A stretch of 14,969 nucleotides of DNA from Iamia sp052038315 (GTDB taxonomy: Bacteria; Actinomycetota; Acidimicrobiia; Acidimicrobiales; Iamiaceae), in NCBI GenBank assembly GCA_052038315.1, contig JBQGCF010000359.1, positions 1-14,969 on the forward strand, read 5' to 3'. Positions 1-7,937 of the stretch are shown here, in pieces. Under the pieces are notes generated by a model that ran no database searches, was not told where the DNA came from, and saw only the letters and a program-made list of their open reading frames with translations. A program made the translations under genes and the position numbers. How positions within the stretch are numbered: the stretch's first letter is position 1; every line of letters starts with the position of its first letter.

Positions 1-1
1 G

Positions 2-1104
<1,103 letters not shown>

Positions 1105-1108
<4 letters not shown>

Positions 1109-1401
1109 CCGACCACGGCCAGACCGACCCCGATGGACCGGAAGGCCGGGTCCTCGATCACCACGGGGGGCCAGGGGAACAGCAGGGCCGGGGGTTGGCC
1201 CAGGGCGATGGCGAGGCGCAGCTTCAGGCTGTCGTGGGGGCACACCGTGCCCCGCTCGACCTTGCTGATGGTCTGCTGGGTGACGGCGCTCGCCTGGGCG
1301 AGCTCGGCCTGGCTGAGGCCCAGGTCGCGGCGTGCCCGGGCCACGCGCGCTCCCCACTCGGTGAGGGGCACCCGCGGGGCGGCAGGGACGGTCGGTTGCA
1401 T
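1105..1401 (-). CDS. XRE-family HTH transcriptional regulator (leftward)
   Basis: A 98-residue DNA-binding protein with one Cro/C1-type helix-turn-helix (about residues 15-68). The key stretch is LGLSQAELAQ followed by the recognition helix VTQQTISKVERG. Only ~30 residues follow the domain, ending in a hydrophobic tail, so there is no separate ligand or protease domain. The frame is open further upstream to 1569, but ATG at 1401 is preferred: it has an AAGGA ribosome binding site 7 nt upstream, and the extra upstream codons are cysteine-rich with poor codon bias. The gene is divergent from a second XRE gene whose recognition helix is almost the same (QQT-SK in both). Its TAG stop shares three bases with the TAG of the FHA gene. 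Autoregulation through the palindrome in the divergent gap is inferred. Confidence 0.85.
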
Positions 1402-1408
1402 CGTGGCA

Positions 1409-1413
1409 TCCTT
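1409..1413 (-). promoter_or_regulatory. Ribosome binding site of leftward XRE gene
   Basis: The minus strand reads AAGGA seven nucleotides before the ATG at 1401. This decides the start against the longer open frame reaching 1569. Confidence 0.6.
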
Positions 1414-1453
1414 CGAGGGTCGGGTCGGTGGGTCCGTGGTGCAGCCGCACCTC

Positions 1454-1483
1454 ACAGTACCCGCGTTGGACGGGTGATGACAC
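1454..1483 (-). promoter_or_regulatory. Candidate promoter of leftward XRE gene
   Basis: On the minus strand, a -35-like GTGTCA (1483-1478, 4 of 6 matches to TTGACA) and a -10-like TACTGT (1459-1454, fits TAnnnT) are separated by 18 bp. Transcription would begin near 1447, leaving a leader of ~45 nt before the ATG at 1401. The -35 element lies inside the palindrome 1470-1487. Confidence 0.4.
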
Positions 1484-1487
1484 TCGT
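1470..1487. promoter_or_regulatory. Candidate operator palindrome between divergent XRE genes
   Basis: The sequence is ACGGGTG-ATGA-CACTCGT, two 7-bp half-sites with one mismatch and a 4-bp spacer. A further related half-site, TCGGGTG, follows at 1491-1497, and a shorter ACCCG/CGGGT repeat spans 1459-1475. The palindrome covers the -35 of the leftward gene and lies 73 bp before the start of the rightward one. It is a plausible shared binding site for one or both XRE proteins. Function is inferred from position and symmetry only. Confidence 0.4.
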
Positions 1488-1547
1488 TGTTCGGGTGGAT
1501 CTCGCCACATTGCCTCAGATCTGAAGGTTCACCCCTGGCAGGCGTGG

Positions 1548-1553
1548 AACACT
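1548..1553 (+). promoter_or_regulatory. Candidate -10 of rightward XRE gene (leaderless)
   Basis: AACACT, a one-mismatch fit to TAnnnT, ends six nucleotides before the GTG at 1560, so transcription would start at or next to the start codon. No ribosome binding site is visible there, which agrees with a leaderless transcript and supports choosing GTG 1560. Confidence 0.35.
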
Positions 1554-1559
1554 GCGACG

Positions 1560-1922
1560 GTGCCTGCACCCGACCGCTCCCTCTTCGCCGACCGCCTCCG
1601 CACCGAGCTGCGGGCCCAGCGGCTCAGCCAGGCGGCACTGGCCGAGCAGCTGGGCGTCAGCCAGCAGACGGTGTCGAAGTGGCTGACGGGCGAGACCCAA
1701 CCCCGCGTCAAGCTCCTGCCGGCCCTGGCCGAGGCGCTCGGGATGGAGCCCACCGACCTGTCGGCGGCGCTGGTGGCTCGGGCCGAGCCGACGACCCTCG
1801 ACGAGGCCATGGAGCTGCGCGTGGCGGCCCTCGATCGGCGCATCAGAGACCTCACACCAGCGCAGATGGACCGTCTGGAGGCCTACGTGCGGGGTCTGCG
1901 GGACGGCGCGGCGAGCGGCTGA
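1560..1922 (+). CDS. XRE-family HTH transcriptional regulator (rightward)
   Basis: A 120-residue protein with a Cro/C1-type helix-turn-helix at about residues 10-65 (RLSQAALAEQ, then recognition helix VSQQTVSKWLTG). A charged helical tail (about 80-115) could serve for dimerisation. The start is taken as GTG at 1560. An in-frame ATG at 1428 would add 44 residues of non-coding character and lacks a ribosome binding site. The gene is divergent from another small XRE regulator with a nearly matching recognition helix, and its TGA overlaps the Shine-Dalgarno sequence of the downstream ImmA/IrrE-like peptidase gene, indicating one transcript. Repressor-plus-ImmA pairs are known in mobile elements (ImmR/ImmA) and in IrrE/DdrO stress circuits. 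A similar derepression role is inferred here. Confidence 0.8.
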   Translation: MPAPDRSLFADRLRTELRAQRLSQAALAEQLGVSQQTVSKWLTGETQPRVKLLPALAEALGMEPTDLSAALVARAEPTTLDEAMELRVAALDRRIRDLTPAQMDRLEAYVRGLRDGAASG

Positions 1923-1927
1923 GGAGG
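1922..1927 (+). promoter_or_regulatory. Consensus ribosome binding site overlapping a stop codon
   Basis: AGGAGG, fully complementary to the 16S 3' end, begins on the last base of the XRE stop codon (TGA 1920-1922). It lies 8 nt before the GTG at 1936, fixes that start and suggests translational coupling of the repressor and peptidase genes. Confidence 0.65.
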
Positions 1928-1935
1928 TCGAGCAC

Positions 1936-2505
1936 GTGGTCGCCGCCGCCCCTCCCCCGTCCCCTGCGGGCCGTCGCCGGGACCGGTCCGCGCCGGTCGT
2001 GCGGGGCGCGCCCCGGGCCCGGGCGGAGTGGGGCCCGGACGGCCGGTGGGACCCGTGGGTCGCCCTGCGGAGCCGTCCCCACGTCCACCTGAGGCTCGAT
2101 CCGGAGGCCGCGCTGCTCGGCGGGGCGATGCTCGTGACGGGCCCCGGGATGGCCTTCGTGGTCATCGATCCGGCCCTCGATCAACGCTCGCGGCGGGTGG
2201 CCCTCGCCCACGAGCTGATCCACGAGGAGCGGGGTGGCGGCTGCGACGCCCCCGGCCTGCCCCCCGACCTCGACGTGATCGTGGCCCGCGACGAGGCCGA
2301 TGTGATCCGCGAGGTGGCCCGCCGGCTGGTCCCGCCGGCGGCCCTCCGGCGCCTCCTGGAGCAGCGCCACGGCCTCGGGCTCCAGGTCGAGGCGTGGGAG
2401 GTGGCCGAGGCCTTCGAGGTCGACGACGCCACCGCCCGCAGCGCCCTCACCGCCCTGGCCGACGGCTCGGCCGACCGTTCGGCCCACCGCGACCGGGCCG
2501 CCTGA
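1936..2505 (+). CDS. ImmA/IrrE-family zinc metallopeptidase
   Basis: A 189-residue protein of the ImmA/IrrE (COG2856-like) type. The gluzincin motif HELIH is at residues 92-96. A downstream acidic stretch ARDEADVIREVARRLVPP follows, whose Glu120 fits the third zinc ligand of the family pattern (E..A...A..L..P). The first ~35 residues are Pro/Arg/Ala-rich and probably disordered. The remainder resembles a small winged-helix-like segment (about 135-175). Family members cleave XRE-type repressors (ImmA on ImmR, IrrE on DdrO). The gene directly follows such a repressor with a perfect Shine-Dalgarno, so the adjacent XRE proteins are the natural candidate substrates; this is inference. No transmembrane segment is seen, so it is probably cytoplasmic. 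It ends 32 bp before an ABC transporter operon. Confidence 0.8.
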   Translation: MVAAAPPPSPAGRRRDRSAPVVRGAPRARAEWGPDGRWDPWVALRSRPHVHLRLDPEAALLGGAMLVTGPGMAFVVIDPALDQRSRRVALAHELIHEERGGGCDAPGLPPDLDVIVARDEADVIREVARRLVPPAALRRLLEQRHGLGLQVEAWEVAEAFEVDDATARSALTALADGSADRSAHRDRAA

Positions 2506-2517
2506 GCGGGCCGGTCG
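2490..2517 (+). terminator. Weak candidate hairpin at end of peptidase gene
   Basis: CGACCGG (2490-2496) pairs perfectly with CCGGTCG (2511-2517) around the TGA stop. There is no T-tract. It would lie between the regulator module and the ABC operon. Chance hairpins of this size are common at this GC content. Confidence 0.22.
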
Positions 2518-2525
2518 GCACCCCC

Positions 2526-2531
2526 TAGGGT
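2526..2531 (+). promoter_or_regulatory. -10 element of the ABC operon (leaderless type)
   Basis: TAGGGT matches TAnnnT and ends six nucleotides before the GTG start at 2538. There is no ribosome binding site in between, so the mRNA would begin at the start codon. The CCTAGG around it is itself palindromic. Confidence 0.45.
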
Positions 2532-2537
2532 CCTCGG

Positions 2538-3488
2538 GTGCTCGACACCGCCCCCGTGATCCGCACCCGCGGGGTCGTCAAGCGCTGGGGCGGGACCCTC
2601 GCCCTGGCCGGGGCCGACGTGGCGATCGGCCCGGGCGTCACCGGCCTGCTCGGGGCCAACGGCTCGGGGAAGACGACCCTCCTCGGCCTGCTCCTCGGGC
2701 TCCACGCCCCCGACGACGGCGCCATCGAGGTCCTCGGCCTCGACCCCACCCGGGCCGGCCCCGACATCCGGGCCCGGGTCGGCTACTCCCCCGAGCACCA
2801 CTCGCTGCCGCCCGACGTCAAGGCGGTCGACTTCGTCCGCCACGTGGGCGAGCTCCACGGGCTGCCCCGGAGGGAGGCGACCGGCCGGGCCTCCGACGTG
2901 CTGTGGCAGCTCGGCCTGGGCGAGGAGCGGACCCGGCCCCTCGGCACCATGTCCACCGGGCAGCGCCAGCGGGTGAAGCTGGCCCAGGCCATCGTCCACG
3001 ACCCGGTCCTCGTCCTGCTCGACGAGCCGACCGAGGGCCTCGACCCGGTCCAGCGGGACGACATGCTGGCCCTGATCCGCCGGGTCGGGAGCGACTTCGG
3101 CATCCACGTCGTGCTCTCCAGCCACGTCCTCGACGAGGTCGAGCGGGTGGCCGACGGCGCAGTGATCCTCCACGCCGGCCGGGTCGTGGGCAGCGGCCGG
3201 CTGGCCGAGCTGCAGGCGTCGAGCACGCGGGGCGTCGTCGTCGACGTGGTCGGCGACCCGGCCCCGCTGGTCGCCCGGCTGACCCGGGGCGGCCACCCGG
3301 TCGAGGTCACCGGCGACCGGCTCTTCGTCGCCGGCGACGACGACGTCTTCGACGTCGTGCGGGACGCCTTGGCTGCCGTGGCCCTGCCGGTCCGGCGCCT
3401 CGAGCCCCGGCGCCGCTCGCTGGAGGAGGTCTTCCTGTCGGCCGGGCTGGTCGGCGGGCAGGCCGCGGCGACGGAGGGCTGGCGATGA
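2538..3488 (+). CDS. ABC transporter ATP-binding protein 1
   Basis: A 316-residue ABC ATPase of the ABC-2 exporter class. It has Walker A GANGSGKT (39-46), a signature of the form STGQRQ (139-144), Walker B VLVLLDEP with D162/E163, D-loop GLDP (167-170) and H-loop His196. The Q-loop position reads GYSPEH, with Glu in place of the usual Gln. The ~100 residues after the nucleotide-binding domain form the C-terminal extension common in exporters of this class. It is the first gene of an operon with a permease, a second ATPase, a second permease and a MATE exporter. It closely resembles the second ATPase (GQRQRVKLAQAIVHDP versus GMRQRVKVAQAIVHQP), so a heterodimeric transporter is likely. The substrate is unknown. 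Its TGA overlaps the next ATG (ATGA). Confidence 0.9.
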   Translation: MLDTAPVIRTRGVVKRWGGTLALAGADVAIGPGVTGLLGANGSGKTTLLGLLLGLHAPDDGAIEVLGLDPTRAGPDIRARVGYSPEHHSLPPDVKAVDFVRHVGELHGLPRREATGRASDVLWQLGLGEERTRPLGTMSTGQRQRVKLAQAIVHDPVLVLLDEPTEGLDPVQRDDMLALIRRVGSDFGIHVVLSSHVLDEVERVADGAVILHAGRVVGSGRLAELQASSTRGVVVDVVGDPAPLVARLTRGGHPVEVTGDRLFVAGDDDVFDVVRDALAAVALPVRRLEPRRRSLEEVFLSAGLVGGQAAATEGWR

Positions 3489-4387
3489 GCGACGGCACGA
3501 TGCCCGGCCCGGCCCCCGAGACGCCGCGGGCCCGGATCGTCGACCGGGGCTACCGGCGCTACCGCGGCCCGCGCACCGGCGTGCGGGGGGCGATGGCGAC
3601 CGTGTGGCGCCAGAGCGTGCAGCGGGTCCTCGGGATCCGGCGCTCGGTGTGGGCCAAGGTCCTCCCGCTGGCGTCGATCGCCATCTCCTACGTCCCCGCC
3701 ATCGTCTTCGTCGGCGTGGTCGCCCTCCTCCCCGACGCCGACGCCACCGAGATCGAGCTGCCGACCTTCGGCCAGTACTTCCCCTTCATCCAGGCCGCCG
3801 TCCTCCTCTTCGTCTCCTTCGTCGGGCCCGAGGTCCTCTGCACCGACCGCCGCACCGGCATGCTCGGCATCTACCTCGCCTCGCCGCTGTCGCGGGACAC
3901 CTACCTGGCGGCCAAGGCCCTCGCCGCCTTCACGGTCACCGCCCTGATCACGATCGGCCCCCCGCTGCTGATGCTGGTCGCCTACGTGCTGCAGGGGGTC
4001 GGGCCCGACGGGCCGGGCGGGGTCGGCGCCTCCTTCGTCCGCATCGTCGCCTCCGGGGCTCTGCTGGCCCTGCTCTACACGGCGGTCGGCCTGGGCGTGT
4101 CGAGCCTCACCGACCGCAAGGCCTTCGCCACCGCCGCCCTGCTGCTGCTCATGGTGGTCGTCTCGCTGTTCATCTCCGTCCTGGTCGAGGTGGCCGACCT
4201 GCCCGGCTCGTTCCAGGGCCTCAGCCTGCTGACCGGGCCCTTCGCCCTGGTCGAGCTGGTGCACGGCGAGGAACCGGAGATCCGCGACCTCGGCCTGGCC
4301 GCGGCCCTCGGCGGGCTGGCGGCGTGGACCGTGCTCGGCGCCGTCGTGACCCGGGTCCGCTACCAGCTGCTGCAGGTGACCCGGTGA
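3485..4387 (+). CDS. ABC-2 type transporter permease 1
   Basis: A 300-residue membrane protein. A basic cytoplasmic N-terminus (residues ~15-60, with RGYRRYRGPR) is followed by about six hydrophobic segments: near 60-82, 97-118, 140-165, 180-203, 211-237 and 272-292. This is the topology of ABC-2 exporter subunits. The start ATG at 3485 overlaps the previous stop as ATGA and has GGAGGG at 3473-3478 just upstream. It is the partner of the flanking ATPases. The loop containing CTDRRTGMLGIYLASPLSR, between the second and third membrane segments, is the probable coupling region facing the ATPase. The substrate cannot be read from the sequence. Confidence 0.85.
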   Translation: MSDGTMPGPAPETPRARIVDRGYRRYRGPRTGVRGAMATVWRQSVQRVLGIRRSVWAKVLPLASIAISYVPAIVFVGVVALLPDADATEIELPTFGQYFPFIQAAVLLFVSFVGPEVLCTDRRTGMLGIYLASPLSRDTYLAAKALAAFTVTALITIGPPLLMLVAYVLQGVGPDGPGGVGASFVRIVASGALLALLYTAVGLGVSSLTDRKAFATAALLLLMVVVSLFISVLVEVADLPGSFQGLSLLTGPFALVELVHGEEPEIRDLGLAAALGGLAAWTVLGAVVTRVRYQLLQVTR

Positions 4388-5325
4388 CGGTGACGACGAG
4401 CGGGACGGCGGCGGCGATGGTCGAGGTCGACGCCTGCACCCGCTGGTTCGGCGACGTGGTCGCGGTGTCCGAGGTGACCTTCTCGCTCGGGCCCGGCGTG
4501 ACCGCCCTGCTCGGCCCCAACGGCGCCGGCAAGTCCACCCTGCTGCGGCTGCTGTGCGGCCTGGTCGCCCCGGCCCGCGGCACCGTCCGCATCCTCGGCC
4601 GGGACCCCCGGCGCGACGTCGAGGTCCACCGCCACCTCGGCCTCGTCCCCCAGCAGGAGACGGTGTTCGACCGGCTGACCGCCTTCGAGCTGGTCGAGCT
4701 GTGCGCCGGGCTGCGGGGTGTCGAGCAGCCCCGCGAGGCGGCGGCGTGGGCCCTCGGCGCGGGCGGGCTCGACCCGGCCGACCCCCGCCCGCTCCCGACC
4801 TACTCCCGGGGCATGCGCCAGCGGGTCAAGGTGGCCCAGGCGATCGTCCACCAGCCGTCGGTGATCGTCCTCGACGAGCCCCTCACCGGCCTCGACCCCC
4901 GCCAGCGCCGGCACATGACCGATCTCTTCCACCACCTCGGCGGGCAGGGCTGCTGCGTCATCGTGTCGAGCCACGTGCTCGAGGAGGTCGAGCGGTTCGG
5001 CTCCGACGTGCTCGTGATCGTGCAGGGCCGGCTGGCCGCCGAGGGCGACTTCCGGGCCATCCGGGACCTGATGGACGACCGGCCGCACCGCATCCGCCTG
5101 CGCACCGACAAGCCCCAGGAGGTGGCCGGCCGGCTGCTGGCCGCCCGCACGATCGTGGGGCTCGACGTGGTCGACGTCGACACGGTGATCGTCGAGACCG
5201 ACCGGGTCCACGAGATGCGGGCGACGATCGCCGGGGTGGCGGCCGACTGCGGGGCCCGGCTCTGGGAGGTCGTGCCCCTCGACGACGACCTCGACTCGGT
5301 CTTCCGCTACCTGGTGGGGCGCTGA
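4384..5325 (+). CDS. ABC transporter ATP-binding protein 2
   Basis: A 313-residue ABC ATPase with complete motifs: Walker A GPNGAGKS (44-51), Q-loop Gln90 in GLVPQQ, signature YSRGMRQ (140-146), Walker B VIVLDEP with D164/E165, D-loop GLDP (169-172) and H-loop His197. A C-terminal extension of about 100 residues follows. GTG at 4384 overlaps the permease stop as GTGA. An in-frame ATG at 4417 is a possible alternative start and would remove a non-conserved N-terminal stretch. Its similarity to ATPase 1 around the signature and H-loop (SSHVLDEVER versus SSHVLEEVER) suggests an ancient duplication. Unlike ATPase 1 it keeps the canonical Q-loop glutamine, so the two ATP sites of a heterodimer may not be equivalent. 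Confidence 0.9.
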   Translation: MTVTTSGTAAAMVEVDACTRWFGDVVAVSEVTFSLGPGVTALLGPNGAGKSTLLRLLCGLVAPARGTVRILGRDPRRDVEVHRHLGLVPQQETVFDRLTAFELVELCAGLRGVEQPREAAAWALGAGGLDPADPRPLPTYSRGMRQRVKVAQAIVHQPSVIVLDEPLTGLDPRQRRHMTDLFHHLGGQGCCVIVSSHVLEEVERFGSDVLVIVQGRLAAEGDFRAIRDLMDDRPHRIRLRTDKPQEVAGRLLAARTIVGLDVVDVDTVIVETDRVHEMRATIAGVAADCGARLWEVVPLDDDLDSVFRYLVGR

Positions 5326-6047
5326 TGGCCACGCCCGCCGGCAGCTTCCTGCGCCTCTACCGCCTGGTGCTCCGCCACCAGCTCACGTGGGGCCGGGCCG
5401 CGGTGGTGGCCGGGCTGGGTGGGCTGGCCGCCCTGGTGGGCCTGGCCGTGCGGGCCGAGTCGTCCGTCCCGCTGACCGACGGCACCGAGCTGATCAACAA
5501 CCTGGCCTTCACCACCATCGTCCCGGTGTGCGCCCTGATGTTCGCCAGCTCGGCCCTGGGCGACATGGTCGACGACCGCACCCTCGTCTACGTCTGGCTC
5601 ACGCCGGTGCACCGGGGCTGGCTGGCCCTGGCCGCGACCCTCGCCTCGATCACCGTCGCCCTCCCGCTCGCCCTGGTCCCGCTGACGATCGCCGCGGCGG
5701 CGACGGGGGCCGGTCCCGACCTGGTCTGGGCCACCGCCCTGGCCACGGTCGTGGGGACGATCGGCTACTGCGGCATCTTCACCGCGCTCGGGCTGCGGTT
5801 CCGCCGCGCCCTCGTGTGGGGCATCGCCTACATCCTCGTGTGGGAGGGCTTCGTCGCCACCGCCAGCGATGCCGCCGCCAAGCTCTCGCTGCGGGCCTAC
5901 ACGGCGTCGATCCTCTCCCAGGCCACGGGTGTCGGCCTCCGCCTGGGGACGCTCACCATGGCCTCGGCCGTCGTCGTCCCCCCCCTCGTCTGCGCCGCCG
6001 CCGTCGCCCTCACCACCTGGCTCCTGAACCGCACCGACGTCGATTGA
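5325..6047 (+). CDS. ABC-2 type transporter permease 2
   Basis: A 240-residue membrane protein with about six hydrophobic segments, near residues 24-42, 58-80, 100-128, 133-156, 164-182 and 206-232. It is shorter than permease 1. A hydrophilic loop GDMVDDRTLVYVWLTPVHRG after the second segment resembles the position of the CTDRRTG loop of permease 1, so the two are likely homologous half-transporters. The ATG at 5325 shares its A with the TGA of ATPase 2 (TGATG). The stop overlaps the TTG start of the MATE gene. It is expected to pair with permease 1 in the same exporter. Confidence 0.85.
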   Translation: MATPAGSFLRLYRLVLRHQLTWGRAAVVAGLGGLAALVGLAVRAESSVPLTDGTELINNLAFTTIVPVCALMFASSALGDMVDDRTLVYVWLTPVHRGWLALAATLASITVALPLALVPLTIAAAATGAGPDLVWATALATVVGTIGYCGIFTALGLRFRRALVWGIAYILVWEGFVATASDAAAKLSLRAYTASILSQATGVGLRLGTLTMASAVVVPPLVCAAAVALTTWLLNRTDVD

Positions 6048-7363
6048 GCGACGAGTCCGCCGCCGACGCACGGGAGATCCTGCGGCTGGCGGTGCCGGCG
6101 CTGGGGGCGTTGGCCGCCGAGCCGCTGTACGTGCTGGCCGACACCGCGATCGTCGGCCACCTGGGCACCCCGCAGCTCGGCGGGCTGGGCGTGGCCTCGA
6201 CGATCCTCCTCACCGGCTACACCGCCTTCATCTTCCTGGCCTACGGCACGACCGGGGCGGTGGCCCGGCGGATCGGGGCCGGCGACGAGCGGGGCGCCGC
6301 CCACCTCGCCGTCCAGGGGCTGTGGCTGGCGGCCGGGCTGGCCGTGGTGGCCGCCGCCGTGCTGTGGCTCGCCGGCCCGTCGCTGATCGCCCTGCTCGGC
6401 GCCGAGGGCGAGGTGGCCGGGCATGCCGAGGTCTACCTGCGCATCTCGCTGCTCGGCCTGCCCGCCCTCCTCGTCACCATGGCCGGCACCGGCTACCTGC
6501 GTGGCATCCAGGACGCCCGCACCCCGCTGGTCGTCGCCGTGACCACGTCGATCGCCAACCTCGTGGTCCAGGTGGTGCTGATCGAGGGCTTCGACCGGGG
6601 CATCGGCGCCTCCGCGCTGGCCACCGTGCTGGCCCAGACGGGTGGCGCCGCCGTCTACCTGGCCAAGGTCGTGGTCGGGGCCCGCCGGACCGGGGCCGGG
6701 CTCCGCCCCGACCGGGCCGCCCTGCGCCGCCTCGCCGCCATCGGCCGGGACCTGCTGATCCGCACCGCCGCCCTGCGCCTCACCCTCGGCGCCTCGACGG
6801 CGGTCGCCGCCCGGCTCGGCGTCGTGCCCCTCGCCGCCCACCAGGTCGCCTTCGAGGTCCTGACGTTCCTCTCCCTGTCCCTCGACGCCCTGGCCATCGC
6901 CGGCCAGTCCCTTGTGGGGACCGACCTCGGCGCGGGCGCCGCCGCCCGGGCCCGGGCCACCGGTCGCCGCATCCTGGTGTGGGGTGCCGGGGCCGGCGTG
7001 GTGACCGGCCTGCTCGTCGCCGTCGTCCGCCACCCGCTCGCCGGGGTGTTCAGCGACGACGCCGCGGTCGAGGCCCTGGCCGCGGACCTCCTCCTCTGGG
7101 TCGCCCTGCTCCAGGTGCCGGCCGGCGTCGTCTTCGCCCTCGACGGGATCCTGATCGGGGCCGGCGACCTGCGCTACCTGGCCCGGGCCATGGTCGGCGT
7201 CGCCGTCCTGTTCGCCCCCTGCGCGGTGGCGGTGGCCGTCCTCGACGCCTCGATCGGCTGGCTGTGGGCCGCTCTCGGGCTGGTGTTCCTGGCCCGCCTC
7301 GTCCCCCTGCTCCGCCGCTTCCAGCGGGGCGAGTGGGCGGTCCTCGGCGCCGACCACCCGTAG
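6044..7363 (+). CDS. MATE family efflux transporter, DinF-like
   Basis: A 439-residue multidrug and toxin extrusion protein with about twelve membrane segments, the normal MATE length. Diagnostic stretches include an N-terminal ILRLAVPALGALAAEPLY, the ADTAIVGHLG motif after it, and GTGYLRGIQDARTPL in the middle, all typical of the DinF branch. Family members export organic cations, drugs or metabolites using H+ or Na+ gradients. The start is assigned to TTG at 6044, which overlaps the previous TGA as TTGA. No ATG or GTG fits before the first conserved helix. It is the last gene of the five-gene operon, so a primary ABC exporter and a secondary exporter are co-expressed. A weak hairpin follows at 7400-7419. 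Confidence 0.88.
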   Translation: MSDESAADAREILRLAVPALGALAAEPLYVLADTAIVGHLGTPQLGGLGVASTILLTGYTAFIFLAYGTTGAVARRIGAGDERGAAHLAVQGLWLAAGLAVVAAAVLWLAGPSLIALLGAEGEVAGHAEVYLRISLLGLPALLVTMAGTGYLRGIQDARTPLVVAVTTSIANLVVQVVLIEGFDRGIGASALATVLAQTGGAAVYLAKVVVGARRTGAGLRPDRAALRRLAAIGRDLLIRTAALRLTLGASTAVAARLGVVPLAAHQVAFEVLTFLSLSLDALAIAGQSLVGTDLGAGAAARARATGRRILVWGAGAGVVTGLLVAVVRHPLAGVFSDDAAVEALAADLLLWVALLQVPAGVVFALDGILIGAGDLRYLARAMVGVAVLFAPCAVAVAVLDASIGWLWAALGLVFLARLVPLLRRFQRGEWAVLGADHP

Positions 7364-7399
7364 ATCGGCTCCCCGGCCGGTCCCGCCCGGCCTCACCCA

Positions 7400-7419
7400 C
7401 ATGGGCCAAACGCCCCATG
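7400..7419 (+). terminator. Candidate hairpin after the ABC/MATE operon
   Basis: CATGGG (7400-7405) pairs with CCCATG (7414-7419) across the loop CCAAACGC. It lies 36 nt after the MATE stop and 32 nt before the next start. There is no T-tract, as is common for actinobacterial hairpins. It could instead be part of the 5' leader of the DUF2510 gene. Confidence 0.3.
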
Positions 7420-7451
7420 GAGCCCGCCGGTCAGCGGCCGACAGGGGCGCC

Positions 7452-7937
7452 ATGAGCTTCAACACGCCCGTCCAGGGCACGGCGGGGTGGTTCGACGATC
7501 CGAACGCACCGGGGGTGACGAGGTACTGGGACGGCGCCCGGTGGACGGAGCGCAGCTTCGGCGATCCGCAGCCGGTCCCCCCGCTCGGCGGCTACCCGGG
7601 GGTGCAGCGGGCGCCCTCGCCCTACCCGCCCGGCTTCGTGCCCAGCACCGAGCGACCGCCCCGGCCCGGCGCCAAGACCGACAGCGGAGCCATCTGGGCC
7701 CTCGTGCTCGGCATCATCGGCTGCTTCTGGGGCATCCCGTCGATCGTCATGGCCGGCAAGGCCAAGCGCCGGATCAAGTACTCGGCCGGCCACCTCACCG
7801 GCGAGGGCCTGGCCACGGCGGGCCAGATCCTCGGGTGGATCTGGGTCGTGGTCAACGTCGCCGCCATCATCATCTTCATCGCCCAGGGCTCGGGATCGAG
7901 CCAGCCCGGCTACCCGCCGCCGTCGACGATCCCGTAG
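7452..7937 (+). CDS. DUF2510 domain membrane protein
   Basis: A 161-residue protein with an N-terminal DUF2510 motif (about 11-35: GWFDDPN, then RYWDGARWTER). A Pro/Tyr/Gly-rich linker (38-75) follows, then two hydrophobic segments (about 79-101 and 121-146) separated by a basic loop, KAKRRIKYS, as in DUF4190-like proteins. The C-terminus is a short Pro-rich tail. DUF2510 has a conserved W...W pattern and occurs in actinobacterial membrane proteins of unknown role. ATG at 7452 is preferred over an upstream ATG at 7401 because the conserved domain begins 11 residues in and the extra residues look non-coding. AGGGG lies just before it, at an unusually short 4-nt spacing. Its TAG abuts the TAG of the convergent eis-like gene with no gap. 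Confidence 0.8.
   Translation: MSFNTPVQGTAGWFDDPNAPGVTRYWDGARWTERSFGDPQPVPPLGGYPGVQRAPSPYPPGFVPSTERPPRPGAKTDSGAIWALVLGIIGCFWGIPSIVMAGKAKRRIKYSAGHLTGEGLATAGQILGWIWVVVNVAAIIIFIAQGSGSSQPGYPPPSTIP

Noticed and set aside
1402..1569. N-terminal extension of the leftward XRE protein up to 1569
   Set aside because: The extra 56 residues are cysteine-rich and lack the local codon bias. They would overlap the start of the divergent gene, and AAGGA favours ATG 1401.
2783..4264. Long minus-strand open frames opposite the ABC transporter genes
   Set aside because: They are composition-driven shadows of well-supported ATPase and permease genes, with no domain-like content.
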